From contig NZ_JABRXF010000002.1 of the NCBI RefSeq assembly GCF_013266695.1, positions 930,001 to 994,000 on the forward strand: DNA of 64,000 nucleotides, in the 5' to 3' direction. Positions 26,788-35,354 of the stretch are shown here, piece after piece. The notes beneath the pieces were generated by a model that worked only from the letters and a program-made list of their open reading frames with translations, was not told where the DNA came from and did no database searches. Both the position numbers and the translations under genes were made by a program. Within the stretch, counting starts at the first letter, position 1, and the number at the start of each line of letters is the position of its first letter. The DNA comes from Hongsoonwoonella zoysiae. GTDB lineage: Bacteria > Pseudomonadota > Alphaproteobacteria > Rhizobiales > Stappiaceae.

Positions 26788-27822
26788 ATGAAGGCGATCC
26801 ATGTTCACGCCGCCGGAGATTTACGGCTCTCGGAAGTGCAATCCACGCGCACGGGCCCTGATGAAGTGCGCGTGAAGATCGCCCGTGGCGGAATCTGCGG
26901 ATCGGATCTGCATTACTACCAGTATGGGGGATTTGGCACCGTGCGGTTGCGCGAACCGATGATCCTTGGTCATGAGGTTGCAGGCCACATCATCGAAATT
27001 GGCAGCGATGTGCGTAATTTACGCGAAGGCGACCTCGTGGCCGTTTCGCCTTCCAGGCCGTGCAAGTCATGCCGCTTTTGTCTCCAGGGCTTGCCGAACC
27101 AATGCCTGAACATGCGCTTTTACGGCTCTGCGATGCCGTTTCCGCATATTCAGGGAGCGTTTCGCGAAGAACTCATCGCCACGGCCGAACAATGCGTACC
27201 TGCCGAAGGCTTGAGCCCTCCGGAAGCGGCGATGGCGGAACCACTGTCCGTTTGCCTTCATGCCACCCGCCGTGCGGGAGAAGTGCTCGGAAAGCGGGTA
27301 CTGATCACGGGGTGCGGGCCGATTGGCGTATTGGCGGTGCTTGCGGCGCGCCGCGCCGGAGCGGCGGAAATCGTGGTGGTTGATATTGAGGAAAATCCGC
27401 TACGCTTTGCCCTTCGTGCCGGCGCGGACCAGGCCATCAATACAGTTGAGGAGGCAGAAGCCCTATCCTCGTATTCCGCCGATAAAGGGTATTTCGACAT
27501 CCTTATGGAATGTTCCGGTGCCCAAGCGGCCCTTGCCGCAGGCATCGGCGCCCTGCGTCCACGCGGGGTGATCGTGCAACTTGGCCTGTCCGGCGACATG
27601 AGCCTTCCGATGACGCAGATTACCGCAAAAGAGCTTGAGCTGCGCGGTTCATTCCGCTTCCACGAAGAATTTGCCGTCGCTGTCGATCTCATGTCGAAAG
27701 GTCTGATCGACGTGAAACCGCTTTTGACCCATACCCTTCCCCTCGCCTCGTTCAAGGAAGCTTTCGACATAGCGTCAGACAGATCCCGCGCAATGAAGGT
27801 GCAACTGGATTTCGGCGCGTGA
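26788..27822 (+). CDS. idnD: Zinc-dependent alcohol dehydrogenase, L-idonate 5-dehydrogenase-like
   Basis: A 344-residue medium-chain dehydrogenase. The catalytic zinc site is GGICGSDLHYYQ and LGHEVAGHI; four Cys for structural zinc lie in CKSCRFCLQGLPNQC; the Rossmann motif is ITGCGPIGVLAVLAA. GGFGTVRLREPM and RFYGSAMPFPHIQGAF are typical of L-idonate 5-dehydrogenases, which oxidise L-idonate to 5-ketogluconate. The start at 26788 follows AGGGAGA; an upstream in-frame ATG at 26707 lies inside operator 4 and is rejected. It leads the plus-strand operon idnD > lysE-type > araD > xylX-like. Confidence 0.88.
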   Translation: MKAIHVHAAGDLRLSEVQSTRTGPDEVRVKIARGGICGSDLHYYQYGGFGTVRLREPMILGHEVAGHIIEIGSDVRNLREGDLVAVSPSRPCKSCRFCLQGLPNQCLNMRFYGSAMPFPHIQGAFREELIATAEQCVPAEGLSPPEAAMAEPLSVCLHATRRAGEVLGKRVLITGCGPIGVLAVLAARRAGAAEIVVVDIEENPLRFALRAGADQAINTVEEAEALSSYSADKGYFDILMECSGAQAALAAGIGALRPRGVIVQLGLSGDMSLPMTQITAKELELRGSFRFHEEFAVAVDLMSKGLIDVKPLLTHTLPLASFKEAFDIASDRSRAMKVQLDFGA

Positions 27823-27856
27823 CGGCAGAACCTGACAGAACTGGAACCCGAACTTC

Positions 27857-28459
27857 ATGCTGACATTCGCAGCCGCCGTGTTTCTCTTGATCATCACGCC
27901 CGGCCCCGGCGTTCTTTCCACCGCGGGCGTGGGGTCCGCATTCGGCGTGAGAGATGGGCTGAAATATATCACTGGCCTTTTCACCGGCACGAACATGGTC
28001 GCCTTTGCCGTCATCTCCGGTCTGGCGGCGATCGTGCTCGCAAATCCCGTCATTCGCACGATATTGCTTGTCGCTTCCGTAGCCTACCTTCTTTACCTCG
28101 CTGCGAGGATCGCCTTCGCCGGATCCAGGATCGCCTTTATCGAGGCGAAAACCGCGCCCGGCGTCATGGCGGGCATCCTGCTCCAGTTCATCAATCCGAA
28201 GGCATATGCGGTAAACACAACGCTCTTCACCGGCTTTGCGTTTTATCCGGAAAGCCTTCTGGTCGAGACGGTATCGAAGCTCATCATCCTGAATCTGATC
28301 TGGATACCCATTCATCTGGCCTGGCTTTATGCCGGTATTGCGCTAAAGCGGCTGGAAATTGCCGCGCACCACCAGTTCCGCATCAATGTCATCATGGCTT
28401 TGTCGATGCTGGGCGTGGTTGCACTGGCCTTGTTTTCAGGATTCGGCGGGACGTCTTGA
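27857..28459 (+). CDS. LysE-family translocator
   Basis: A 200-residue membrane protein of the LysE/RhtB family with about six hydrophobic segments and the N-terminal family pattern FLLIITPGPGVLSTAGVGSAFG (shown in part: ITPGPGVLSTAGVG). Members export amino acids or related small solutes. It lies 34 bases after the IdnD-like gene and 48 bases before araD, so it appears to be in the operon, perhaps relieving accumulation of a keto acid or amino acid by-product. The transported compound is unknown. Confidence 0.9.
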   Translation: MLTFAAAVFLLIITPGPGVLSTAGVGSAFGVRDGLKYITGLFTGTNMVAFAVISGLAAIVLANPVIRTILLVASVAYLLYLAARIAFAGSRIAFIEAKTAPGVMAGILLQFINPKAYAVNTTLFTGFAFYPESLLVETVSKLIILNLIWIPIHLAWLYAGIALKRLEIAAHHQFRINVIMALSMLGVVALALFSGFGGTS

Positions 28460-28507
28460 GGGTTGGGAAAGCTGGCCTGACGAACTCAAACAAGCGGGAG
28501 TGTTGAA

Positions 28508-29425
28508 ATGACGGCCTATGGATACTCCGGCATCTGGCCGGTTGCCCCGACGCCTTTCAACGAAGATGGCACGATTGACGTCAAGGGAATGCGCCGCGTT
28601 CTGGATTGCATGATCGATCAGGGCGTCGACGGTATCTGCATCCTCGCCAATTTTTCCGAGCAATTCCTTATTTCGGATGCCGAGCGCGATATGCTGACCC
28701 GCCTTTCGCTGGAACATGTCGCGGGGCGCGTTCCGGTGATCGTTACCGTCAGCCATTTCGCGACCGAGATCGTGACGGCGCGCAGTCGTCAGGCGAAGGA
28801 ACTGGGCGCCTCCATCGTCATGATGATGCCGCCCTATCACGGAGCTCTTCTCAAGGGCACCGCCGAGCAGACATTCGAGCAGTTCGTCCGTGTCGGCGAC
28901 ATCGGAATACCGATCATGCTGCAGGATGCGCCGCTTTCGGGCGTCGACCTGCCCGTACCTCTCCTGGCGAGGATGGCGCGGGAAATCGACATGCTGAAAC
29001 TTTTCAAGATCGAATGCCCCGGTGCAGCAGCCAAGCTTCGTGCGCTCATAGACGAGGCGGGAAACGCGATCGAAGGACCGTTCGACGGCGAGGAGGCAAT
29101 CACCTTGATGGCCGATCTCGATGCGGGCGCGAGCGGCACGATGACATCGGCCATGATTCCGGACCTGATCGGCCCCATCGTAAGAGATCATCTTGCAGGC
29201 GACCGGCAGGCAGCACTTGAAGGCTATTCCCGCGTCCTGCCCGCAATCAACCATGAGAACCGCCAGTGCGGTTTTCGCGCGGCGAAAGAGGCGATGGTGG
29301 AAGGCGGTGTCATCCGTTCCGCGTTCTGCCGCCACCCGATCCCACCCCTGCATCCGGAAACGCGCGCGATGCTGATCGAGTTCCTGAAACCGCTTGATCC
29401 GCTTGTGCTTTCCTGGGGACGATAG
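28508..29425 (+). CDS. araD: L-2-keto-3-deoxyarabonate dehydratase (AraD type, DHDPS family)
   Basis: A 305-residue DHDPS/NAL-superfamily protein that closely resembles the L-2-keto-3-deoxyarabonate dehydratase of Azospirillum brasilense: GICILANFSEQFLISDAERD, MPPYHGALLKGT, IMLQDAPLSGV and FKIECPGAAAKLR (Schiff-base Lys167) all fit that enzyme. It dehydrates 2-keto-3-deoxy-L-arabonate to alpha-ketoglutaric semialdehyde. The rest of that route (aldose dehydrogenase, arabonate dehydratase, semialdehyde dehydrogenase) is 12-18 kb downstream rather than adjacent. It is the third gene of the operon, with GGGAGTG before ATG 28508. Confidence 0.9.
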   Translation: MTAYGYSGIWPVAPTPFNEDGTIDVKGMRRVLDCMIDQGVDGICILANFSEQFLISDAERDMLTRLSLEHVAGRVPVIVTVSHFATEIVTARSRQAKELGASIVMMMPPYHGALLKGTAEQTFEQFVRVGDIGIPIMLQDAPLSGVDLPVPLLARMAREIDMLKLFKIECPGAAAKLRALIDEAGNAIEGPFDGEEAITLMADLDAGASGTMTSAMIPDLIGPIVRDHLAGDRQAALEGYSRVLPAINHENRQCGFRAAKEAMVEGGVIRSAFCRHPIPPLHPETRAMLIEFLKPLDPLVLSWGR

Positions 29426-29442
29426 ACTTGGGAGAAACGAAT

Positions 29443-30597
29443 ATGCTTCCCACAAGCAATAACCTGGGCGAAGCCCTGCTGGTCGGTCGGGTGTGGCGCC
29501 CCGATGCGGCCGGCCCTTCGCTTGTCTCCGTACGCGGTGAGCGGGTAATCGACATCACGTCGAAAGAAACGCCCACCATGCGCGACCTTCTGGAGCGGGA
29601 CGACCTTGCCGCTTACTTGCGCGCCGCGAAAGGTGAAGACTTGGGCTCGCTGGCCGAGATATTCGGCAATTCCACAGAAGGGCCGGACAAGGAAAAAATT
29701 CATTTTCTTTCGCCTGCCGACCTTCAGTCGATCAAGGCCAGCGGCGTCACCTTCGCCCAATCGATGGTAGAGCGCGTGATCGAGGAGCGGGCGGCGGGCG
29801 ACCCCGATCTTGCGCAAGACATCCGCAAGAAGGTGCAAGCCGTCATCGGCGACAGTCTGCACGGCATTGTACCGGGCTCCGACAAGGCGATGCAGGTCAA
29901 GGCCGTACTCCAGCGCGAAGGCCTGTGGTCACAGTATCTGGAAGTGGGAATCGGGCCGGATGTCGAAGTCTTCACCAAGGCGCAGCCGATGGCTTCCGTC
30001 GGCTGGGGCGCGTCGGTCGGCCTGCACCCGATATCGCGGTGGAACAATCCCGAACCCGAAATTGTGCTCGCAATCGACAGCAAGGGCCGAATACGTGGAG
30101 CAACCCTCGGCAACGACGTGAACCTGCGCGATATCGAAGGACGATCCGCTCTGCTGCTCGGCAAGGCGAAAGACAACAACGCCTCATGCGCGATCGGCCC
30201 GTTCATTCGCATATTCGATGACGCCTACACGCTCGATGACGTGAGACGCGCCGAGTTGAACCTGAAGGTTGAAGGTGAAGACGGCTTTGTCCTCGATGGT
30301 CATTCCTCGATGACGCAAATCAGCCGCGATCCGGAGGATATCGTCCGCCAGACCATCGGCCGCCATCACCAGTATCCCGACGGATTCATGCTGTTCCTGG
30401 GTACGCTCTTCGCGCCGATCCAGGATCGCGACGAGCCGGGCCAAGGCTTCACGCATAAAGTGGGCGACGTCGTTTCGATCTCGGAAGCAAATCTGGGTGA
30501 GTTACGAAATACCGTTCGTCTTTCGACCGAGTGTCCGGTGTGGCAGTTCGGAACCGCCGCGCTTATGCGCAACCTCGCCGGTCGCGGCCTTCTATAG
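29443..30597 (+). CDS. FAH-superfamily 2-keto-3-deoxy-acid dehydratase-like protein (XylX type)
   Basis: A 384-residue FAH-fold protein of the larger class that includes Caulobacter XylX (2-keto-3-deoxy-D-xylonate/arabinonate dehydratase). Visible motifs are GEALLVGRVWRP near the N-terminus, VEVFTKAQPMASVGWGA, NNPEPEIVLAI (metal-ligand region) and GHSSMTQISRDPEDIV. The start is ATG 29443 with GGGAGAAAC upstream; a TTG at 29428 is also in frame. It follows araD by 17 bases, putting two unrelated folds of probable keto-deoxy-acid dehydratase side by side, which may serve opposite stereoisomers. It is the last gene before a strong terminator. Confidence 0.85.
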   Translation: MLPTSNNLGEALLVGRVWRPDAAGPSLVSVRGERVIDITSKETPTMRDLLERDDLAAYLRAAKGEDLGSLAEIFGNSTEGPDKEKIHFLSPADLQSIKASGVTFAQSMVERVIEERAAGDPDLAQDIRKKVQAVIGDSLHGIVPGSDKAMQVKAVLQREGLWSQYLEVGIGPDVEVFTKAQPMASVGWGASVGLHPISRWNNPEPEIVLAIDSKGRIRGATLGNDVNLRDIEGRSALLLGKAKDNNASCAIGPFIRIFDDAYTLDDVRRAELNLKVEGEDGFVLDGHSSMTQISRDPEDIVRQTIGRHHQYPDGFMLFLGTLFAPIQDRDEPGQGFTHKVGDVVSISEANLGELRNTVRLSTECPVWQFGTAALMRNLAGRGLL

Positions 30598-30634
30598 TCA
30601 CGGATTCCGATCAACGATCATTCGTTCGATAAAA

Positions 30635-30671
30635 AGCGCCCGGCCATTTCTGTCCGGGCGCTCTATTTTTT
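30635..30671. terminator. Bidirectional rho-independent terminator
   Basis: AGCGCCCGG and CCGGGCGCT form a 9-base GC-rich stem with a 10-base loop. A T-run follows on the plus strand (TATTTTTT), and the A-run before the stem gives a T-run on the minus strand. It lies between the convergent ends of the xylX-like gene and hemA and probably stops transcription from both sides. Confidence 0.85.
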
Positions 30672-30690
30672 GCTTACCGGCTGCCCAGGT

Positions 30691-31902
30691 TCAGGCGACT
30701 GCTCGCGACAGTGCGCATTGCGACCACAGGTCGTTGAGCGCGCCGACGAGATGCTCAAGATCACCAGGCGTGTGAAGTGGCGACGGAGTAATGCGAAGGC
30801 GTTCCGTGCCGACGGGAACCGTCGGATAGTTGATCGGCTGCACGTAAATACCGTAGCTGTCCAGAAGCAGGTCCGACAGCCATTTGCACTTGGCGGCATT
30901 TTTCACCATCACCGGCACGATGTGGCTCGGGTTCTCAAGGTGAGGAATGCCACGCGCATCCAGCATGGCGCGCAACTTTTCCACGTTACGCCGCTGCTGG
31001 TGGCGCTCGAACTCGCTTTGCTTCAGATGTTTGATCGAAGCGATCGCGCCCGCGGCAAGCGCCGGCGGCAGTGCGGTCGTGAAAATAAACCCGGATGCGA
31101 AGGAACGAACGAAGTCGCAAAGCGTCGCGGATGCCGCGATATAACCGCCCATGACGCCGAAAGCCTTGCCAAGCGTACCTTCGATCACGGTCAGGCGGTC
31201 CATCAGGCCTTCGCGTTCGGCAATCCCGCCGCCGCGCGGACCGTAAAGGCCGACTGCATGCACCTCGTCCAGATAGGTCATCGCGCCATACTTGTCGGCG
31301 ATATCGCAGAATTCGGCGATCGGGGCAATGTCCCCGTCCATAGAATAGACGCTTTCAAAGGCGATCAGCTTCAGACGGTCCGGATCGTCAGCGGCGATCA
31401 ACCTTTCAAGGTCTTCCGGCGAATTGTGCTTGAACACCCGCTTTTCGCAGCGCGAATGGCGAATGCCCTCGATCATCGATGCGTGGTTCAACTCGTCGGA
31501 ATAGACGATCACTCCGGGGATCTTCGAGGCGAGCGTGCCGAGTGCCGCCCAGTTCGAAACATAGCCGGAGGTGAAGATCAATGCCGACTCCTTGCCGTGT
31601 AGATCGGCAAGTTCGCGCTCCAGTTCGACGTGATAATGATTGGTGCCTGAAATATTCCGGGTGCCGCCCGCGCCCGCGCCACAGCGCTCGATCGCCGTCT
31701 TCATGGCTTCGGTCACGGCCGGGTGCTGCCCCATGCCAAGGTAGTCGTTTGAGCACCAAACGGTTACATCATGAGTCGAACCGTCCTCGCGATAGCGCGT
31801 GGCTTTCGGGAAGGCGCCGGAATGCCGTTCGAGATCACAGAAAACACGATAGTTTCCCGCCTCGCGCAGTCCGTCGATGGCCTGCTTGAAGAAAGCGTCC
31901 AT
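30691..31902 (-). CDS. hemA: 5-aminolevulinate synthase
   Basis: A 403-residue PLP enzyme condensing glycine and succinyl-CoA to 5-aminolevulinate, the first step of the C4 tetrapyrrole pathway of alphaproteobacteria. Motifs: [46 protein letters not shown], and the PLP lysine in [15 protein letters not shown]. The frame is open upstream to 31992, but [16 protein letters not shown] at 31902 is the family N-terminus. It stands alone on the minus strand. Heme supply is relevant to the eight-heme cytochrome encoded 6 kb away, though no regulatory link is visible. Confidence 0.97.
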   Translation of the reverse strand: MDAFFKQAIDGLREAGNYRVFCDLERHSGAFPKATRYREDGSTHDVTVWCSNDYLGMGQHPAVTEAMKTAIERCGAGAGGTRNISGTNHYHVELERELADLHGKESALIFTSGYVSNWAALGTLASKIPGVIVYSDELNHASMIEGIRHSRCEKRVFKHNSPEDLERLIAADDPDRLKLIAFESVYSMDGDIAPIAEFCDIADKYGAMTYLDEVHAVGLYGPRGGGIAEREGLMDRLTVIEGTLGKAFGVMGGYIAASATLCDFVRSFASGFIFTTALPPALAAGAIASIKHLKQSEFERHQQRRNVEKLRAMLDARGIPHLENPSHIVPVMVKNAAKCKWLSDLLLDSYGIYVQPINYPTVPVGTERLRITPSPLHTPGDLEHLVGALNDLWSQCALSRAVA

Positions 31903-32270
31903 ATCCTTCACGCTTCTTCCCCTTTCCTTGCCCTTGTTTTCCCTGCGGAACCGGCCTCTTGCGAATGCGCCAGGCTCTACGCGAATGTTCAATACGCCCC
32001 TCTTTGCCCGATCATAGCCAAGATTCCAAGGCCGTAGAGACCCTTACGGCGAATTCGCCGCACCCTCACAAAGTGTTCATCGAGCTTCGACGATCCACAA
32101 AGCCTCGATCTTATCGCGATACAAGCTGGAGTTTGCGTGCGGATTTCACCTTGCCAAAACATATATAAAATTGAATATATAAAAAAATCGAATGCATGCT
32201 CAACCGTTTTATCGCGCGAAGGGGCCGGCATTACCGGCCCCAATGCACCTCTCAGCCATATCGCGTTTGC
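31903..32270. other. Gene-free stretch upstream of hemA, with a hairpin at 32221-32241
   Basis: No credible gene was found. It must contain the hemA promoter and the 3' region of the arylsulfatase gene. GGGGCCGG and CCGGCCCC form a perfect 8-base stem with a 5-base loop at 32221-32241, just beyond the sulfatase stop on the minus strand, and may act as its terminator although no strong T-run follows. The part 32155-32195 is AT-rich. Confidence 0.5.
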
Positions 32271-33836
32271 CTAGCGCCCCATGCCCTCTTTCAGCTTTGC
32301 CTCGATCGCGCTCAAATTGAACGACCCCGGCGACTGGCTGGGCGGATAGTCCCGTATGGTCTGCAGGAACTGTGCCGCGAGCGCCTGGATCGGCACGATG
32401 ACAAAGGCGCGATCAAGCAGCCAGTCGTCATATATGTTCGCGTTGTGCTGGGCGCGCTCGAACGGATCACGCCGCAAGTTGAATATGAGCGGGACGCGCA
32501 GCTCGATGAATGGTTCCCGCCACACGCCAAAGGCCTGTCCTCGATTTTCCAGGAACACGACCTTCCAGTCGTCATACCGGGCGGCAACCACCTGCCCATC
32601 ATCATTCACGTACCAGAATTCATGGCGCGGTGATTCTTCCGTGTTGCCGGAGAGATAGTCGACCATATTGTAGCCGTCTATGTAGTTCCGGTAGGTACGT
32701 CCGCGCAACTCGACACCATCGCGTAGCTTGCCCTTGATTTCCGGATCGCCCGCTATTGCAGCGAATGTCGGCAACCAGTCTTCATGCGCCACAATACCGT
32801 TCAGCGTCTTGCCCGCAGGGAACTGGCCCGGCCAGCGCACGAATGCCGGAACACGGTATGCACCTTCCCAGTTCGAGTTCTTTTCACTGCGGAACGGTGT
32901 CGTGCCCGCATCCGGCCAAGTATTGTAATGCGGCCCGTTATCGGTGGAATACATAACCACCGTATTGTCGGTGATGCCGAGTTCATCGAGCAGGTCCAGC
33001 AATTCCCCGACATGCATGTCATGCTCGACCATGCCGTCGTGATATTCATCGCCGCTCGGTCCGGAGATGCCGGTATGCTCCTCCTTGACGTGCGTGCGGA
33101 AATGCATGCGCGTGCCGTTCCACCACACGAAGAAGGGCGTTCCCGCTTCATGCGCTTCCCGAATGAAGCGCTTGGCTTCCGCCAGGGTCTCTTCGTCGAC
33201 GGTTTCCATCCGCTTTTTGGTAAGCGCGCCTGTGTCTTCGATGCGCTGGGTCCCGTCCTCATTCGCCCACGTATGGAGCACGCCGCGCGGTCCGAACTGC
33301 TCTTCGAACGTCTTGCCGTTTGCAAGCACCATGCCTTTGGGATAATCGCGGTTTTCCGGCTCTTCCTCGGCATTCAGATGGTAGAGATTGCCGAAGAACT
33401 CATCGAACCCGTGATTGGTCGGCAGGTGTTCGTCGCGGTCGCCCTGGTGGTTCTTGCCGAACTGGCCGGTGGCGTAACCGAGCGATTTCAAGATGGTCGC
33501 CATTGTGACGTCGCTCTCCTGCCAGCCTTGTTCGGCGCCCGGCAGGCCCACCTTCGTCATCCCGCTTCTCACAGGCACGCTGCCGCCGATGAATGCGGCG
33601 CGCCCGGCGGTGCAGCTTTGCTGGGCGTAGTAGTCGGTGAAGGCCAAGCCCTCGCTGGCGATACGGTCGATATTTGGCGTGTCGTATCCCATCATGCCAC
33701 GGTTGTTGTGGCTGATGTTCCACGTGCCGATATCATCGCCCCATATGACAAGTATGTTCGGTTTCTGAGCATCCTGGGCCGACGCCGGGATGGCAAGCGA
33801 GACCGCGAATGCAGCGGCCAGCAATATCCGTTTCAT
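32271..33836 (-). CDS. Secreted arylsulfatase
   Basis: A 521-residue sulfatase with a signal peptide (KRILLAAAFAVSLAIPASA, cut near ASA-QD). The N-terminal metal motif is NILVIWGDDIG. The formylglycine motif reads CTAGRAAFIGG, i.e. C-x-A-x-R rather than the commoner C-x-P-S-R. FGKNHQGD and STDNGPH are further active-site stretches. The enzyme would hydrolyse sulfate esters in the periplasm after maturation; no formylglycine-generating enzyme or anSME is encoded in this window. ATG 33836 has CCAGGAGGAGC upstream. The HAD gene lies 82 bases upstream on the same strand. Confidence 0.92.
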   Translation of the reverse strand: MKRILLAAAFAVSLAIPASAQDAQKPNILVIWGDDIGTWNISHNNRGMMGYDTPNIDRIASEGLAFTDYYAQQSCTAGRAAFIGGSVPVRSGMTKVGLPGAEQGWQESDVTMATILKSLGYATGQFGKNHQGDRDEHLPTNHGFDEFFGNLYHLNAEEEPENRDYPKGMVLANGKTFEEQFGPRGVLHTWANEDGTQRIEDTGALTKKRMETVDEETLAEAKRFIREAHEAGTPFFVWWNGTRMHFRTHVKEEHTGISGPSGDEYHDGMVEHDMHVGELLDLLDELGITDNTVVMYSTDNGPHYNTWPDAGTTPFRSEKNSNWEGAYRVPAFVRWPGQFPAGKTLNGIVAHEDWLPTFAAIAGDPEIKGKLRDGVELRGRTYRNYIDGYNMVDYLSGNTEESPRHEFWYVNDDGQVVAARYDDWKVVFLENRGQAFGVWREPFIELRVPLIFNLRRDPFERAQHNANIYDDWLLDRAFVIVPIQALAAQFLQTIRDYPPSQSPGSFNLSAIEAKLKEGMGR

Positions 33837-33918
33837 CTGCTCCTCCTGGTAATTCGTCAAAATCCCCCGACTTTCGAAAAAACAATCAACCCCGATACGG
33901 GCGAATTCTTCCGCTCAT

Positions 33919-34926
33919 TCATTCCGAATTTGGAAAAACGGCTTTCCAGTCGCGCGCCATATCGACAACCAGCCAGCCACGGCCGTCCGCTTCGTCAAGG
34001 CCGCGCGCGAGCTTTCCGACATGGCTTTCACGGTCGTAGGCAAATTCGCGCTGACCATCCGTGTGGTGGACAATCAGCCCGAAGCGCGGCCCGTCGCCCG
34101 CAGTTGCCCATTCGAGCATTTGAAAGTCGCCATCCGAATTGCCGCCGACGAAGATCGGTCTTTTGCCGATTTTCGTCTCGATGCGGATTGGCTTGCCGGG
34201 ACCATCATCGATAAAGGCGATGCCGGGATCCTTCTGGATCGTGGGAACGCCATTCTCCACGCTGTAGCTGGTGTTTCCGGCACTCCCGATGACCTTCTCG
34301 GGCGGAATACCGTAGACGTCCTCGGCGAAGACGCGCATGAAATGAATACCGCCCCCGGACACGATATACGTCTGGAACCCTCTGTCCCTGAGATAAGAGA
34401 GCAATTCCAGCATCGGCTGGTAGACCATCTCGTCATAAGCCATTCCCGTTTGAGGGTGTCTCGCTGTCTCCAGCCATTCTCTCGCCTCGTTCTGGAATTC
34501 ATCCACCGTCAGCCCCGAATGCGAAACCTCGACGATTTCCAGCAGCGCCTGCTTGCCTCCTGCCAGTGCGCCGGAAACATCGCCGGATGCCGCTTTCTTC
34601 AGAACATCGGAGGTGAGGATGGAGGGATCGGCTTGCGCGCGCTGCTGCAGGCGATCGATAGCGAATATAAGCTGGAAATAGAGAGGTTGCTCGCTCCACA
34701 AGGTCCCGTCATTGTCGAAGACGGCGATACGGTCGTCGGGCGCTACATAAGTATCCGCGCCCTTCTCCGTCACGCGATCCACAAATTCCATGATCCGCGC
34801 CTTGCTTTCGGTATCCGACCATGAGGGCAATGGGTCAGCTTGAACGACTGAAGCGAACAGGCTGAATCCGGCGACCATTACAAAGATGCGAGCCAGCCGG
34901 CCTGGACGGCGGTCGGGACCGGGCAT
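33919..34926 (-). CDS. Exported HAD-family phosphatase
   Basis: A 335-residue haloacid-dehalogenase-superfamily hydrolase with an N-terminal hydrophobic export signal (IFVMVAGFSLFASVVQA, then DPLPSW). Motif I is FDNDGTLW with the two Asp, motif II is TYIVSGGGIHF, and motif IV is FVGGNSDGDFQM. Large cap sequence lies between motifs I and II. It would act as a periplasmic phosphomonoesterase or, less likely, a phosphotransferase. ATG 34926 is used; a further in-frame ATG lies at 34974. It is upstream of the arylsulfatase gene on the same strand, probably co-transcribed, and faces the kinase gene across 428 bases. Confidence 0.88.
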   Translation of the reverse strand: MPGPDRRPGRLARIFVMVAGFSLFASVVQADPLPSWSDTESKARIMEFVDRVTEKGADTYVAPDDRIAVFDNDGTLWSEQPLYFQLIFAIDRLQQRAQADPSILTSDVLKKAASGDVSGALAGGKQALLEIVEVSHSGLTVDEFQNEAREWLETARHPQTGMAYDEMVYQPMLELLSYLRDRGFQTYIVSGGGIHFMRVFAEDVYGIPPEKVIGSAGNTSYSVENGVPTIQKDPGIAFIDDGPGKPIRIETKIGKRPIFVGGNSDGDFQMLEWATAGDGPRFGLIVHHTDGQREFAYDRESHVGKLARGLDEADGRGWLVVDMARDWKAVFPNSE

Positions 34927-35354
34927 TGCGAGCAAATCTCGCGGGCAATGGCAAAATCCTGATCCAGCCGGCATTTATCCCAACCTTTCCAGCCACCCCG
35001 GAAAATGTTCCGCAAAACGGAGCTTTCATTAATCGCGAAAGCGGCTTTGCCTCCGTAGAAAGCGCTATATCAACCGTCGTTTGTCAGCGTTTAAGCGCAA
35101 TACTTTTACGAACACTGCGGCATCCACGGTTGAGGCACTCTTCATTTTTCTTGCAAAATTTACGTATGGGAAGTTAGACCTTGGGGAAACACATGCGCCA
35201 AACTGTTGCAAGCGCCAGAGGATTGGAAACGGCACCGAGCCTGGCAACTCGAGGGATCCATGCCCTACGGTTCGCGATATATGATTTTCTTGAACGCGTG
35301 TACGTTATACACTCCAAATATATCCACGAATGGTTCAAACAACCTCGCTAGCTC
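34927..35354. promoter_or_regulatory. Divergent intergenic region between HAD/sulfatase and the two-component system
   Basis: No gene was recognised in these 428 bases. They must carry promoters for both directions. GTGTA at 35298-35302 and TACAC at 35308-35312 form a short inverted repeat about 45 bases before the kinase start, a possible regulator site. Base composition is more AT-rich than in the flanking genes. Confidence 0.4.
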
